In this document: piece by piece, positions 34,980-48,809 of the stretch
How positions within the stretch are numbered: the first letter of the stretch is position 1
Layout of the letters: every line of letters begins with the position of its first letter
Assembly: GCF_000801105.2 (NCBI RefSeq)
Contig: NC_079514.1
Span: 4,960,001 to 5,024,000, forward strand
DNA: 64,000 nucleotides
Source: Raphanus sativus
Taxonomy: Eukaryota > Streptophyta > Magnoliopsida > Brassicales > Brassicaceae
Direction: 5' to 3'
Translations under genes and position numbers: made by a program
Notes under the pieces: model-generated
Seen by the model: only the letters and a program-made list of their open reading frames with translations
The model's database searches: none
What the model was told of the DNA's origin: nothing

Positions 34980-36339
34980 GAAAAATTTACATCTAGACAC
35001 ACATTTTGAGATTGCAATTACACCTTGAGACACATTTTGCTTTTGACACACTTTCTTCCTGTGATTTGTCTCTTCTACCCTTCTACTAAACAAACGACAA
35101 ACTTCATTTTTTTCTAACTAAACCAAGCCTTTATTATTGGAAACTCCAATTACTCTCTTTGTTTCTCTCACCTGTTTTGATTTTGAAATCACTCTCTCAA
35201 ATCCTTAAATCCCTAATTTTTCCTGCTTCTTCTTGTTCCCTGATTTTTTGTCACCTATTATTTTCTGGGTTGTATTGTTTTTATTATTGCTTTGTAGCAT
35301 ATTTCCTCAATTCTAAAATTCAGATATGTACTTAATTGACGGAAGAGACAAGGTCTGGGGCGAGACAGCCTTCGCGGTTCTTCTGGTCTTATTCCCCTCT
35401 TGAATTTGGAGTCATTCTTGGCTAGTGACTATAGTGGATGAATACATTTTTTAGGGTTTCTGTCAGCGAAGCTAAAGGCTGCAGTGAAATTGATTGGGGG
35501 TGGATGAGGGCTTGAAGGATGATTGTCTGATGATGTCGTGGTTGTGGACATGGGAGTTATGGATGGACGAGGTGTGAAAAGAAGAGTTGTGGATGGATGA
35601 AGTATGAAAAGAGGAATTGTGGACAGAAGATTTGTGTACGTCAAATATAGCAGAAAAGAGGAGTTGTGGATGGATAAAGTATGAAAGGAAGAGCTGATTG
35701 GGGGTGGATGAGGACTCGAAGAATGATTGTCTGATGATGTCGTGGTTGTGGACATGGAAGTTATGGATGGACGAGATGTGAAAGAGGAGTTGTGGATGGA
35801 TGGGGTATGAAAAGAAGAGTTGTGGACGTGAGATTTGTGTACGTGAGATATAGCAGAAAAGAGGAGTTGTGGATGGATAAGGTATGAAAGGAGGAGTTGT
35901 GGACATGGAATTTGTGTACTGGAGAAGATTTTTTTCTCATGATTGACGTGATATGATGATTGTTTGGATTTATTTTTTTTTAGTTATATGCCAAAGTTTG
36001 ATGTCGGCAGACTTGTAATAGATCGTGGTCTTGTTAATTGTCGGTCTTTGCCATTTGCTTTTACTTTCAATTGAAGCCTTTGGATTGAAAGTACACACTT
36101 TAATCAAAAGGTTGTAAAGACATCATTTTATCAATAAATAAATATTTAAATGCAACTTAAAAAACAAATCAAACCGGTGTCTCATTTTGCAACACCAAAC
36201 CAACGCTTTTCTCACCTTTCTCAAGAGAGGGTATTGATGTCATATCACATACTAGAAGACAAGAATAAGTGTCCCACAAGTTGAATGTGTCTCTTAGTGT
36301 AAACCAATCTCATAATGTGTCTCCTAGTGTAATCAACTC
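34980..36339. mobile_element. MULE-like element with long terminal inverted repeats (1360 bp)
   Basis: The left end (GAAAAATTTACATCTAGACA, then CACATTTTGAGATTG) and the reverse complement of the right end (GAGTTGATTACACTAGGAGA, then CACATTATGAGATTGG) pair over at least 55 bp, with weaker similarity beyond. A perfect 9-bp duplication TACTTTATT flanks it (34971-34979 and 36340-36348). There is no transposase. The interior holds a leader-like CT-rich stretch (35150-35240), a GC-richer segment (35340-35460) and a 204-bp tandem repeat with open frames. It therefore looks like a Pack-MULE carrying captured or expanded host sequence. Confidence 0.82.
35429..35906 (-). repeat. 204-bp tandem duplication of 24-33 bp subrepeats, open in two frames
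   Basis: TGATTGGGGGTGGATGAG recurs at 35491 and 35695, a period of 204 bp (68 codons). The units consist of variants of GAGTTGTGGATGGATAAGGT, then ATGAAAAG. Because 204 is a multiple of three, minus-strand frames stay open (35906-35472, 144 codons; 35755-35429, 108 codons). They would encode Ser/Thr/His/Pro-rich repeats (SSDNHSSSPHPPPISSS). I do not recognise a protein. It may be only a repeat without stops. Confidence 0.6.
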
Positions 36340-36348
36340 TACTTTATT
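36340..36348. repeat. Right target duplication of the MULE-like element
   Basis: TACTTTATT, identical to 34971-34979, flanks the element at 34980-36339. Confidence 0.8.
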
Positions 36349-39300
36349 CACCGTTTATCACCACCATTTTACATATAGATAAGACATAATATCACACAAC
36401 AAAACTTAGAAAATCTTTTGTATTGTTAGAAATTTAACAAATGAATTATATATGTCCTACAACTACAAGTGGCCACGCAACAGAAATGGTATAGTAGGTT
36501 TAATACGTACCCCAAAGAGGACGATAGTGGGAAGGATAATTAGGGTTTAAACATCTATAAATAATTTGGCTTTATAGTCCGACATAAAATTGAAATTCTT
36601 TTATTATTATTTTGGGCTTAAAATTAAAATTCTATTATAGATAAAATGGTACAAAAGGAGAGAAATTACCAATCAACGTATGGTTTTGTGTGAATGATTG
36701 TCTGTACACTAGTCATTATTGCGCCACAATGGTTGGAAATAGAATTTTGTATAAGTAGTTTTATTGCTTGACACCTGTCATTTGTATAATGGACAGTACT
36801 TTATCTTATGTAGATGCTCGTGTGTGTGTTTATTTCTTATACTAATGTATTTGATCAAAGTGTCCCTTACCACCCTCTTAAGGGCCAAGGGTCACATTTC
36901 GCATTATTAGATGATTAAAATCTTACTTAATTTGATATTGAAATTGTAGTTGATCAAGTACTCTTCCCATTAGAAGTTTAGTAATTTATTTATTTATTTG
37001 AATTAAATGTTTAGTAGTAATAAACGAGGATTCAAAGATGCGTATAGAAAACCGGAATAAGATATAGTAAACAATAGGTTACTAAGTTTTATACGTGTGA
37101 ACAACAACACTGTATCGATAGCTACGTTTAGCTATGCAATAATTTTACGAATTAAATACATTGTTTTTCTGCACACGTTAGCGGAACATGGAAATAATTT
37201 TGAATTAAGATTTTAAAACTTAGCATATAAATGTAAGGAATAAAGTCAAATAAAAGGAATAAAGAGAGGAAATAGCAAAAGATACATAGTACTATGATTG
37301 GCTGGACAAAGATAGAGTTTGCGCACCCATGTGGAGACCAACTATTTGAATGTTTCATGGCCTAATTTATTTTTATGTTTTTGACATCAAGTTTCATGGC
37401 CTAATATACATCTACACATTTGTTATTATATAGTATATGGTACACTCTAATAGCAATGAGCAATTTAGTTCATGTTGCATGCCTACTATGAAATGAATGA
37501 CAAATAATGAAATGATATAACAGTTTACATGAAATTTAAGTTGACCACTAAGTTTTTACTTTTATAAGGAAGGTTCTCTCTTTTTATAGAACAACATCTA
37601 GATTGGGGAAAAAAACATCTAGATTGGGGATTGTTCTATATTTTTCTGTGTTTCCAAACTCTGGTCTTTTCATCACAAAAGAAACATTTTTTTGTCAGCA
37701 GAAACATCTTAAACACATTCCCAGCATGATATCATGGACCTGAACTAGAGAACATTATATACCACAATTTAAGTTGTTAGAGGCCATATATACATACGGA
37801 CATACCAGTGCCACATATCAGATATAGCTTATTTACAAAAACAATAGGTTTAATTAGCTACACTAGCCAGATATCTTGTTCCCAGGATTCATAGTTTTAA
37901 TATGGATTTTAAGAAGAAATATAGGGGTTTAATACTTGAATTACAAGCTCTTTCATTCATTTATATTGTTAAGCATATTTTATGTTCTTTTTTTTTTGTA
38001 AAAACATATTTTATGTTCTTACATCAATAAATCAGGTCATCAAATCAGACAGTTAATTACTGGCTATTGTTTAAAAGGGGAAAAACTTAAAGCATACATG
38101 TGTAAAAATTTCGAACATGCTGGAAACTGAAGAAGCTTTTCCATTTGGATTCCACGTGAAAACTTCATAAGAAATTTTATTATTGGGAATAAACATCCAG
38201 TGTGAAATAAGACCGGACAATTTATCCGCTAAATTTAAATTTGTTATTAGTTTTTTTTTTGTCATTGATGCTATAGATTCAATTAAGATCCTGTAGATCA
38301 AGTAGGTAATTTTGAATCCATGTGAACAACAAAGAACGGTTGAAACTTCTCACTATGCGCAAGACTGTCCGCTCTTCTAGTTATTCGCTTTACTTCGATT
38401 TAAAAAATTAGGATATGTGTAAGTCTTTGAAGTAAAACAAATAATAAATCAATATTTATTAAATCGAAAGAAATCACAAATATTTAAAAATTTAGAGACA
38501 GATACCGATCCGTTCCGACTTTTATACAAATAGCTATTTGTATATTTATGATTAAATATAGAGTTTTAAATGTATAATATTATATAATTATTATCTAACA
38601 TATACTCTATTAATTTTTGTAAGAGTTACTTATAAAAGTACTAACTTGAAATAGAATATAAAATCTTTATACAAAACTGCAATTTTTCTGAAAATATTTA
38701 TTTATAAGAAAAATGATTAATTTAAAATTTATAAAACATATAGTTTCATTAATCGTTTACTTATATTTTTATTTTGTTAAATGATATTTCTAAAAAATAA
38801 ATTGGTATTTTTTTTTAGATTTATTTGTATTGAACAAAGTGGATAAAATATCTGTAAATATCCATGAATTTTTGTAAATATTAAAAAAAATCAGATATCT
38901 AGAAAGTCGGATATCCGTATTTTTGTAAAATAAAACAAATAGAAAAATCAAATATCCGTGAAATAGAAGTAAATCACAAATACTAAAAATATGCTACTAT
39001 TCGATCTGTGCCAAGTCTACTCCAACATGTATTTTACTGTTTGTTATATATTTAAATGTTGCATAAATTTAATTATTTATTGATGATGTAACATGATATA
39101 TATGTACATCTGTTATTGACAGATTTAAAAACAAATTAAATATTTTATAGCCAAAATGAATCACCAACTGGTAAAAAAATCGAAAAGCGAGGGACCACTC
39201 TTTTTTATATTGATTCAAGCAAGCCGGATAAATAAACATATAGAGAGAAATGTTATTGGTCGTCGCTGTTATTATATTTATGTTTAGTAAACTAATCACT

Positions 39301-39566
39301 ATATTGATTTATTGGACGGACTACAATACAAAAACTTCCGGAATAAGTGGGATCTTCGTTCCTCACCTTTTCCCCCCAAATGATGTTGACTTTATTTGAC
39401 TTACTCTATGAGATTCTTCGTAGCCGTAGGATCTTTTGAGTAGTGTTTTCAGTCCGTCAGATTCGGAGATCCAAATCTTGGAATCCCATCGTCTTGGATC
39501 TATTTGCAATTATGCAACTCCATTGTACATGCCACCATCATTTTTATTGTTTTAACAATTTTGGTA
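36349..39566. other. Intergenic AT-rich region
   Basis: No gene with a credible protein was found on either strand. 38390-39030 has repeated GGATATC(C/T)G and ATCCGTTCCGA-like phrases that suggest an old degraded transposon, but I cannot define its ends. Confidence 0.45.
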
Positions 39567-39581
39567 TTTAAAAAAAATATT

Positions 39582-39766
39582 TTTTTTTTTGATTAACCAG
39601 GGGGTGATCCAAAGGCTTTCTAGGCCCAAGACTAATCCTCCTGAGGCCGACGGCAACCCACGTATTCTTGCAATTTAACGCTAGCTCTGGTGGCCAAGCA
39701 GAATCAAACCCAGGGCGGAAACTCCAGCCGGAGCCCCTTTACCACTAGGCCAAAACAACTTGGTTG
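39582..39766 (-). mobile_element. tRNA-derived SINE (185 bp)
   Basis: On the minus strand the 5' part carries RNA polymerase III promoter boxes: box A TTGGCCTAGTGGTAAAGG and box B GGGTTTGATTC about 30 bp downstream. A non-tRNA body and an A-rich 3' end follow (the T run at 39582-39591 on the plus strand). A perfect 15-bp target duplication TTTAAAAAAAATATT lies at 39567-39581 and 39767-39781. This is a full-length Brassicaceae-type SINE, mobilised by LINE machinery. Confidence 0.9.
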
Positions 39767-39781
39767 TTTAAAAAAAATATT

Positions 39782-40157
39782 ATAAAAAAGTTGTTTGTAT
39801 TTGGATCTCAAATCTAATTAACAAAGACAACTAAAACTAAACAAGATTGTTTATAACAATTCATCTCTTTTACGTTTTTCTCAAACTTTGTTTTACATCA
39901 AACGAAAATAGCAAATAAGATATCACAAATCAAAGTTTAACGTAAAATCTATATCTATGGACTTTTCTATTGATGATCTAATCCAGATTTTTTTTGCTGA
40001 ATACACGCGGTTTAAAACTATAAAATTCTAGAGAAAATAAAGTTTTTCTGTTTTCCAATTATTAACAATAGAAATAACTTTATATTCCTAATTCTAAGGC
40101 TACAAGACTTGAATAGCAAGGCAGTGCTATTCCTAACCCTAACAACTCCTACACTAA
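39782..40157. other. Spacer between the SINE and the SUN pseudogene
   Basis: AT-rich with no gene or repeat recognised. It may include the former 3' UTR of the SUN5-like gene. Confidence 0.45.
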
Positions 40158-42135
40158 CTAAGAGAGCAAAGTAGTGAAAATCATGAGGCCGCTACTTAGC
40201 AGTATGACCCAACCGCTTTCTGGCCACATCGATCGCCCTTTATCCGTGAAAGAAATGCCCCGAAACGTCCAGAGTCTCCTTGAGAGCAACCGAATCCTTG
40301 CTAAGACCACAAAGAAAAGACTTATACAACAGAACTCCAAGCTCTTTGCTCTCTCTCAATCTTCTCTACGTCTAATCTGATATTAAGAAACAAGAAGACA
40401 GGTGATGTCAACTTTAATAACACATCTCAAATTCAAAAAAAAAAAAGAGTACTGACCTCAGTGCAATGTTTCCTCTGGCCAAGGACTCTACCCGTGAAAC
40501 TACAAGAGTTTTCCATAGCTCTAGGTCTCTAAGTTCTTTTCCTGCTCAAAGTATTATTAAGATTCTCTCATAATAATAAATAAAAGAATAATAAATAAAA
40601 GAAATAAAACCCTAACTTACCGTTTTCTCTTTCCCCTCTATGAGTTCTCTGATTTAACCTTTGCTCTCTCCACAAGCATAAGCAGGGGTTCTCTTCATCT
40701 CCAAGCTAACCTCTGGTTGTTTCTCTTTCATTTCCTTTACAGAGTCCTCAAGAACCGATAGATTCATCTCAAACAACTTCACTTTATGCATCAACAACAA
40801 TAAAACGTTATGCTTCTCCCAAACTTCATATTTCTTGTCTCCCACGTTATTAATAGTCTTCACAACATCTCTCTTCTTCTGACCGTCAGTTTCCTTTTCA
40901 GACAAATCTGTATTGTTTCTCATCTACTTCAAGGTCCAGTTCCATCACAGCTGGTGTACGGGGAAGAGTCTCTGACCCAACAAAAAGATCTTCAACCATT
41001 TGTTCAAGAGCATCAATGCCAAAGACCTCCACGACGCTCAGAGTACAGTAAAACTCAGACCCGTAGTGACTAGCTAAGTTGGAGAGCACAGCTGGGAGCC
41101 GGAATGTCTGGACCTGCTTAACGTTTGCAGCCACGAAGCTCCCAAATGGAGAGCACAGCTCGGTCGGGTAACTGGGACTCCCTGATAAGCTAAAATCTTT
41201 GAGGTTCGAAGAGTAGTGCTCAAGATTTGCAATCCTCACCGTGTCAACAAGCGTCTCCTCCGCGCGAGTTCGATCACGACATACTTGTTTGAGACAGAAC
41301 AAGGGTATCTCAGACACTTATCATGATCTTTGCCAAGCACATTGCTAGCTCCTCTGGCTTCATGGCAGATGCTTAGTTATAACCAGTCCCATCTGGTCCT
41401 AACCTGTAATGAGTCGCATTCGCAAGCGGTGATGGCACCCCCGAGCCATTCACTGTTAAGACTTTTGTGTTCAAGATTGACATATTGGCGATCACGGGGT
41501 TCTAAGGTCTTGCGCGTTGTTCTTCCTTTCTGGTAGAACAACTTTGCAGATCAACAAAGCGTTGTTACAAAGAACATGCTCATAGCTAGACGTCTTGTAA
41601 CTGGCTGTTTCTAAGGAAACAATAGTTGTTTTCTTTCACAGTTGCCTGAGGAGAGACAGAATGTCCAGAATTAGTGGAGTTTAGGTCCTTGGAGAGTGAG
41701 GCATCAGTGCAGTTCCCAATTCTGTCTAGAAAATAAACAGGTTTCTTCAGAGATTGATATGAAAACAAGATCACAATGAAGCATCCAAGATTTTAAAATG
41801 TTTGTTATTTATCTAAATTTTAATAATGCTAATGACAAAGACATACTTTAAACTTTCCTTGGTTAACATCTGAAGATGAAAACAACACCTCTCTCCTGTT
41901 TGGTTAAACATTAAAAGGAAAATCATTTTACCTCCTTGATTATGGCTATAGCCAAGCTTGGAGTACACCAAGAAGAGGAAGCACCATAGTAAGAGAACGA
42001 GAGAGATAGAACGCTTGAAAGAAGCTACAGCTTCTAGGATTTGTTTCAGCCTTTTTGGAATATCTGAAAAATTTCAAACCTGAAACCATTGTTCTCATTC
42101 AGGCATATCGTGGAACAATGTCCGTGCCTCGCCAT
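40158..42135 (-). pseudogene. SUN5: Mid-SUN domain protein (SUN5-like), degenerate
   Basis: Pieces of a plant mid-SUN membrane protein appear in order on the minus strand. First is a possible start at 42135, then a membrane span near 42000 (SISLVLLLWCFLFLVYSKLG). SUN-domain segments at 41520-41290 follow (LEPRDRQYVNLEHKSLNSEW, then GASNVLGKDHDKCLR, CSVSNKYVVIEL). The rest of the domain is at 41275-40930 (EETLVDTVRIANLEHYSSNL, then SHYGSEFYCTLSVVEVFGID). A coiled-coil-like part at 40923-40654 and a hydrophobic C-terminus at 40340-40158 complete it. Lesions include a nonsense codon where GYNYASA would be expected (reads GYN stop ASA) and frameshifts between neighbouring segments near 41300-41400. 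Family members act in the endoplasmic reticulum/nuclear envelope. Its place between ARF9 and UGE2 homologues supports the SUN5 identity. Confidence 0.8.
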
Positions 42136-43068
42136 TTCTTAGCAGAGCTCTGCTCTGTGCTCCTGTGTATACACACACAAATGGAGAGAGGAGAGGTCGT
42201 TTGTTTGGTTGTATGACTTGTATCTAGAGAACCAGAGAAGAGGGCAGGCATTGGTGTGTTGCTCTGTTGTGTCGTTTGAAAGAATAACCTAACATTTGGC
42301 CTTTGAGAAACCTATTTCTTCGGAAATTTTGAACTCACTTAACCGGTTCAATCTATTGTTAGCAAATTAAGAAAAGTATTTGACCGGTTTTTGTTTCTAT
42401 CTTTTGACTATATAACAGTCCGAAACTTAAGAATCAAAAATGTTATAATGCAGGTCAAAGAATGTTGGTTTGATGTCTAACCGGAGTCACACTGAAGCAC
42501 TGACATCGGAAGAGTGGTTAAGGAGAAGAAATGTGAACATATGAATAATCATATTTATGTTTTCAATAATTATTATATTTTAAATATTTTAAAATTTAGT
42601 TTAATATTTTTCCCATTACAGAATAGTAAAATATGTCCAAAATGACCAAAACTATCAAAAATCCTAAAGAGAAAAATCAAAAGTTGAGAGGTTACTTTTT
42701 TCAAATTTTCCCAAATATAAATACACTGGTTTGTTAGACTTGCATGAGTTTAAACTTTTAGATTTTGCTACTTTTGACTTACATGAGATTGTACTTTTAG
42801 ATTTTGCTACTTTTTGACTTGCAAGAGATTGGAGTTTAACTTCGGTGTCAAATTGGACAGATGGAAAAGAAAAACAGAACTTGTAGAAACTGAAATAATG
42901 AAGACGACTTACAGGGAACTAAAAAGAATAAATATCAAAGATTCAAAGAGTAATTATGATCAAAATTAGTGATACACGGATTTCCCCACTTGCTTCTAAA
43001 ATTTGGGTTTTTGATCAGCATTTTCATATTGTTTATAAGAATAAATAATGCAAGAAAAAAAACGAGAG
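42136..43068. other. Intergenic region between UGE and the SUN pseudogene
   Basis: Holds the former SUN5 upstream region and the 3' side of UGE. A short duplicated phrase (GACTT(G/A)CATGAG, then TTTAGATTTTGCTACTTTT) occurs at about 42738-42830. No gene seen. Confidence 0.5.
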
Positions 43069-45321
<2,253 letters not shown>

Positions 45322-45660
45322 CGTACGTTAACAGAAAGTAATCTTAATTCAGACAAGTTATACAAAAGTTCGTGAGAGCGTTTGTATATTGGGATGGAGA
45401 GCAAAAGGGGCTTTTATAGAAGCGGTGATAGAGATATTTTGAGTTTTGACTGTATATTTACTTAAAGATTCATATACGTTTCTGGAGAGAAAAATGTGGC
45501 ACGTGGCCGAATTTGATATCGGTGCGAATATACCGGATTTCTTTTAATTGCCTGAATTACCCTTTGACGTTATTGTTAACGGAAATGTTTTTTTTATTTG
45601 GAAATAAATGTAATTTATTAGATATGTTTTCATTTGGATTTGATACATTTAGGGCTTCAC
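45322..45660 (-). promoter_or_regulatory. UGE promoter and 5' leader
   Basis: Minus-strand TATAAAAG at 45418-45411 marks the likely core promoter. Upstream there is no gene. An ACGTGGC motif (a G-box-like core, 45500-45506) lies about 90 bp further upstream. Confidence 0.5.
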
Positions 45661-46441
45661 TAGGGATGTTAAAATGGTAAAACCCACCCCATTTAAATCC
45701 ACCCCAGTTAAAACCTAGACCCTATTTAGAACTCATATCATTTATACCTATTTAAAAATAAATTTACTAGGGACACCTATTTAAAATCCGCAAAATTTAT
45801 ATGTATCCATTTAAATCCATTTAGATCCAGTTAAACTATTATTAATTTAATTTTTAATTATTTTAATTTTATACTCTCCTAACAAAAATTAAATGAAACA
45901 AATAAAAATTTTTAACTGATTTTTATTATATAAACGAAAATCAAATTGTCCTCGTAAAACCGTAAAATAATGTATTTCTGCTAAAACCGTAAAATTGAGT
46001 TTCCCGCCACAATCGTAAAAGTTAAGTTTTTCCGTCAAAACCATAAAATCGAGTTTTTCGCCAAAACTATAAAATCGAGTCTCCCATCAAAATCGTAAAA
46101 CCGAGTTTTCATGCAAAAACCGCAAAATAGAGTTTCCCGCCAAAACTGTAAAATCGAATTTCCCGCCAAAACCGTAAAAATTGAGTTTTTCCGTCAAAAC
46201 CGTAAAATCGAATTTTCCACCAAAACCACACAATCACATTTTTCACAAAAGATAATTAATAACTATATTAAGTTAAATGGATTAATAGGGTCCCAATATT
46301 TTTAATTAGAAAATTCATTTATTAAATGGGTCTTAACAAAACTAACACATTTAAAATCTATTAAACTAAATGGGTTTGAACGTGCATTTTTTTGAGAAAC
46401 CCACTAAAAACTCACAAACAGAACCCATTTTAACATCTCTA
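45661..46441. mobile_element. hAT-like non-autonomous element containing a minisatellite
   Basis: Inverted ends TAGGGATGTTAAAATGG (45661) and CCATTTTAACATCTCTA (to 46441) differ at one base. The flanks GGCTTCAC and GGCCTCTT match only 5 of 8, so the target duplication is eroded or the call is slightly off. Inside, at 45950-46240, a unit of about 33-35 bp around CGTAAAATCGAGTTTCCCGC recurs about nine times with point changes. No coding capacity is supported. Confidence 0.7.
45950..46240 (+). repeat. Minisatellite, about 33-35 bp period, about nine copies
   Basis: Units of the form CAAAACCGTAAAATCGAGTT followed by TCCCGC or TTCCGT. The copies diverge from each other and are contiguous without spacers. 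The array is confined to the hAT-like element at 45661-46441. Confidence 0.75.
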
Positions 46442-47190
46442 GGCCTCTTGGGTTCAAACGCAGTGGTTGCGGATGCGGGTGCGAGAGTTTGTGGTTTCAA
46501 GCGTTATTTAGCGTTTTGTATGACTGCCATAACGTTTGAAAATTATTGCGTTTGCGGGATATTTATGACTAGTTGATTATGAGATATTGCACCGGTTTAA
46601 CAATATATTACCAATATAAATATGTTATAACATTATAAAAAATATAAAAACATACTGATGTGATAAAATATAATAATTATTAATATAATATGATTAATAA
46701 TAACATTATGTTTAGCTATTTAGTTTTTTTAATTAGTTGAAAGTTATAATTTTAATAAATTTTTTTGAAGATTTATATTTAAACTCTTAAAAGAATATTT
46801 TGTTTCGTTTTATATATGTGTATACTTTTATATATGTATGTGTATTACTTTTTAAAGAATTGTAATTAATAGCTAGTTTAAAGTTTTTATAAAGCAAATT
46901 ATGATATTGTTTGTTAATTTAAATTAATATAAAATGTATATTTTTATTTATAGTATTTCTATTTTAAATTCTAAAATATTTAGAAAAACTATTTTTTATC
47001 TACCCGTAACCGCCCACGACCGCAAACGATAGATGAAACCAGATTTTGATTTTAAGAGGTTCGGAGCGGTTTGAAGTGATTTATAGCGATTTACATAATT
47101 ATTTTAAAACACTGTCAATCGCTACCAACCGCAAAAACTGTGTTTACGGGTGGCAGCGGAGAAATTAGTCGAACACTTAATAGAATTATT
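46442..47190. other. Probable degraded transposon with GCGG-rich ends
   Basis: The left end (GGTTGCGGATGCGGGTGCGA) and the right end (ACCGCCCACGACCGCAAACG, then CGCTACCAACCGCAAAAAC) are GC-richer than the very AT-rich middle. They show loosely inverted GCGG(T/A)TGCG motifs. Such ends are common in old crucifer hAT-type elements, but I cannot fix exact borders or a target duplication. Confidence 0.35.
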
Positions 47191-48775
47191 TTAGATTATG
47201 CGGATATCTTTTTTACACACAAAAAGATAAGGGATAATTTGCAAAATACCTTATTTAAGATTTGAAATTTGACAAATACATTGTATTTAAACACATTTGA
47301 AATCTACACTTATACATACGTGATAAGATTATTTTAACCCACATTTTGTTATACAAAAATAAAATCTGATATTCTTATTAGTTTATTTGAGATAAAATAA
47401 TAATTATATACTTAGATTTATAATTTCATAAGTTTGGAGCAAAACCGGTTAAAAAGAAGGTAACAAAAATTTGGCATCTATCTAACTATAACTTAATCCC
47501 TTCTAAAAAATATCTCATAGTGCATTCATCTGCTGGAAGCCCAGAAAATTGACACTAGGGCTGAGGGAGGCTCATTACTTTCAGCTATTGGACCATTTGC
47601 TTCATCAATTTTTTTTTTCTGAGATTCATCATGCTCTTGAACGAAAGCAAGGAAGTTGTTAGTGCTAATAACTCTTTTATTTCCGATCTCAAAGACTCGT
47701 TTCTCTTATTCAATGTTTGGATAATCCTTGTAATATACATGTTTGTTTCTTGTTCACTTTCGATAAGTCTAGGTTACAATACTGGAATTACTTATTTCAT
47801 GTCTCCAACACTACCACAGAAATTTTATTTGGTGACAAGATAGATAAACATGTCCACAGCCATATAGATGTAAGGAGAAATGTACACCTAAACTTCTCTA
47901 TTTTGGAAAAATGATAGACATAATTTTGTATCAAATTTCAATTTGAGGGTACACGTGAATATACATATAAGCAATTTAGTTATAATTAATTATCATCCAT
48001 ATCTAAAACTGTTTTTATTTATTTAACTGTAATTTAAATATTAATTTTGATATTAATATTAAAATTAGTGTCAATTGTTAATTAGGTTAGTTTAGTCATT
48101 TAACTTACAAATAAGTGTAGTTTTCAAAAACAAAAATAAATAATGTAGTTTTCAAAATATAATCTTATTGAAAGGCATTTTCCCAAATTTTCCCAAAAGA
48201 TAATGCGTATGTATTTTCTGTCCATTTTCCAGATTTAGTTGATTAGTAAATAGTCGTGGTTGTTTTGCAAAGTATATAGAACATATATTTTGACAAAAAA
48301 ATAAATATAGAACATATATTTTAACAGGAAAATCGGGGTCACGAGATAAAGCTTTCAAGGATTGTTTCTACTTTAGGTGAAACTGAAGTATAATTAAATC
48401 TCTCTACTTTAATGATAGATGAATCAAAAACGGACAACACACAGTTTCAATTTCGTAAAGAAGTGGCAACATGCTATTGGAACCATAACATAACATACGA
48501 TGATGATACGACCTCTTTTAAGAATCAATAAAATACAATTTAACTCCAAAAAGATACTAGTGGATGCATATTTTTGCAAGAATGTGGAACATTGGATTAT
48601 TAATAAGCAAATTCAAACCTTAATTTAATCATAAACATGCAGATTGGTGACACCGTTGACCTCAATTCCACGAAGGACTTTCTGTGTGACTTGAGTCTTG
48701 AGTCATCCACGAAACGTATAATATTTTCTTTAACACCTTTTTCTGTTTTCAGTTATACTTCTCATACATTTCTCG

Positions 48776-48809
<34 letters not shown>

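Noticed and set aside
45950..46240. Regular repeats that could be mistaken for a CRISPR array
   Set aside because: There are no unique spacers, units are contiguous and diverged, and the host is a plant. It is a minisatellite.
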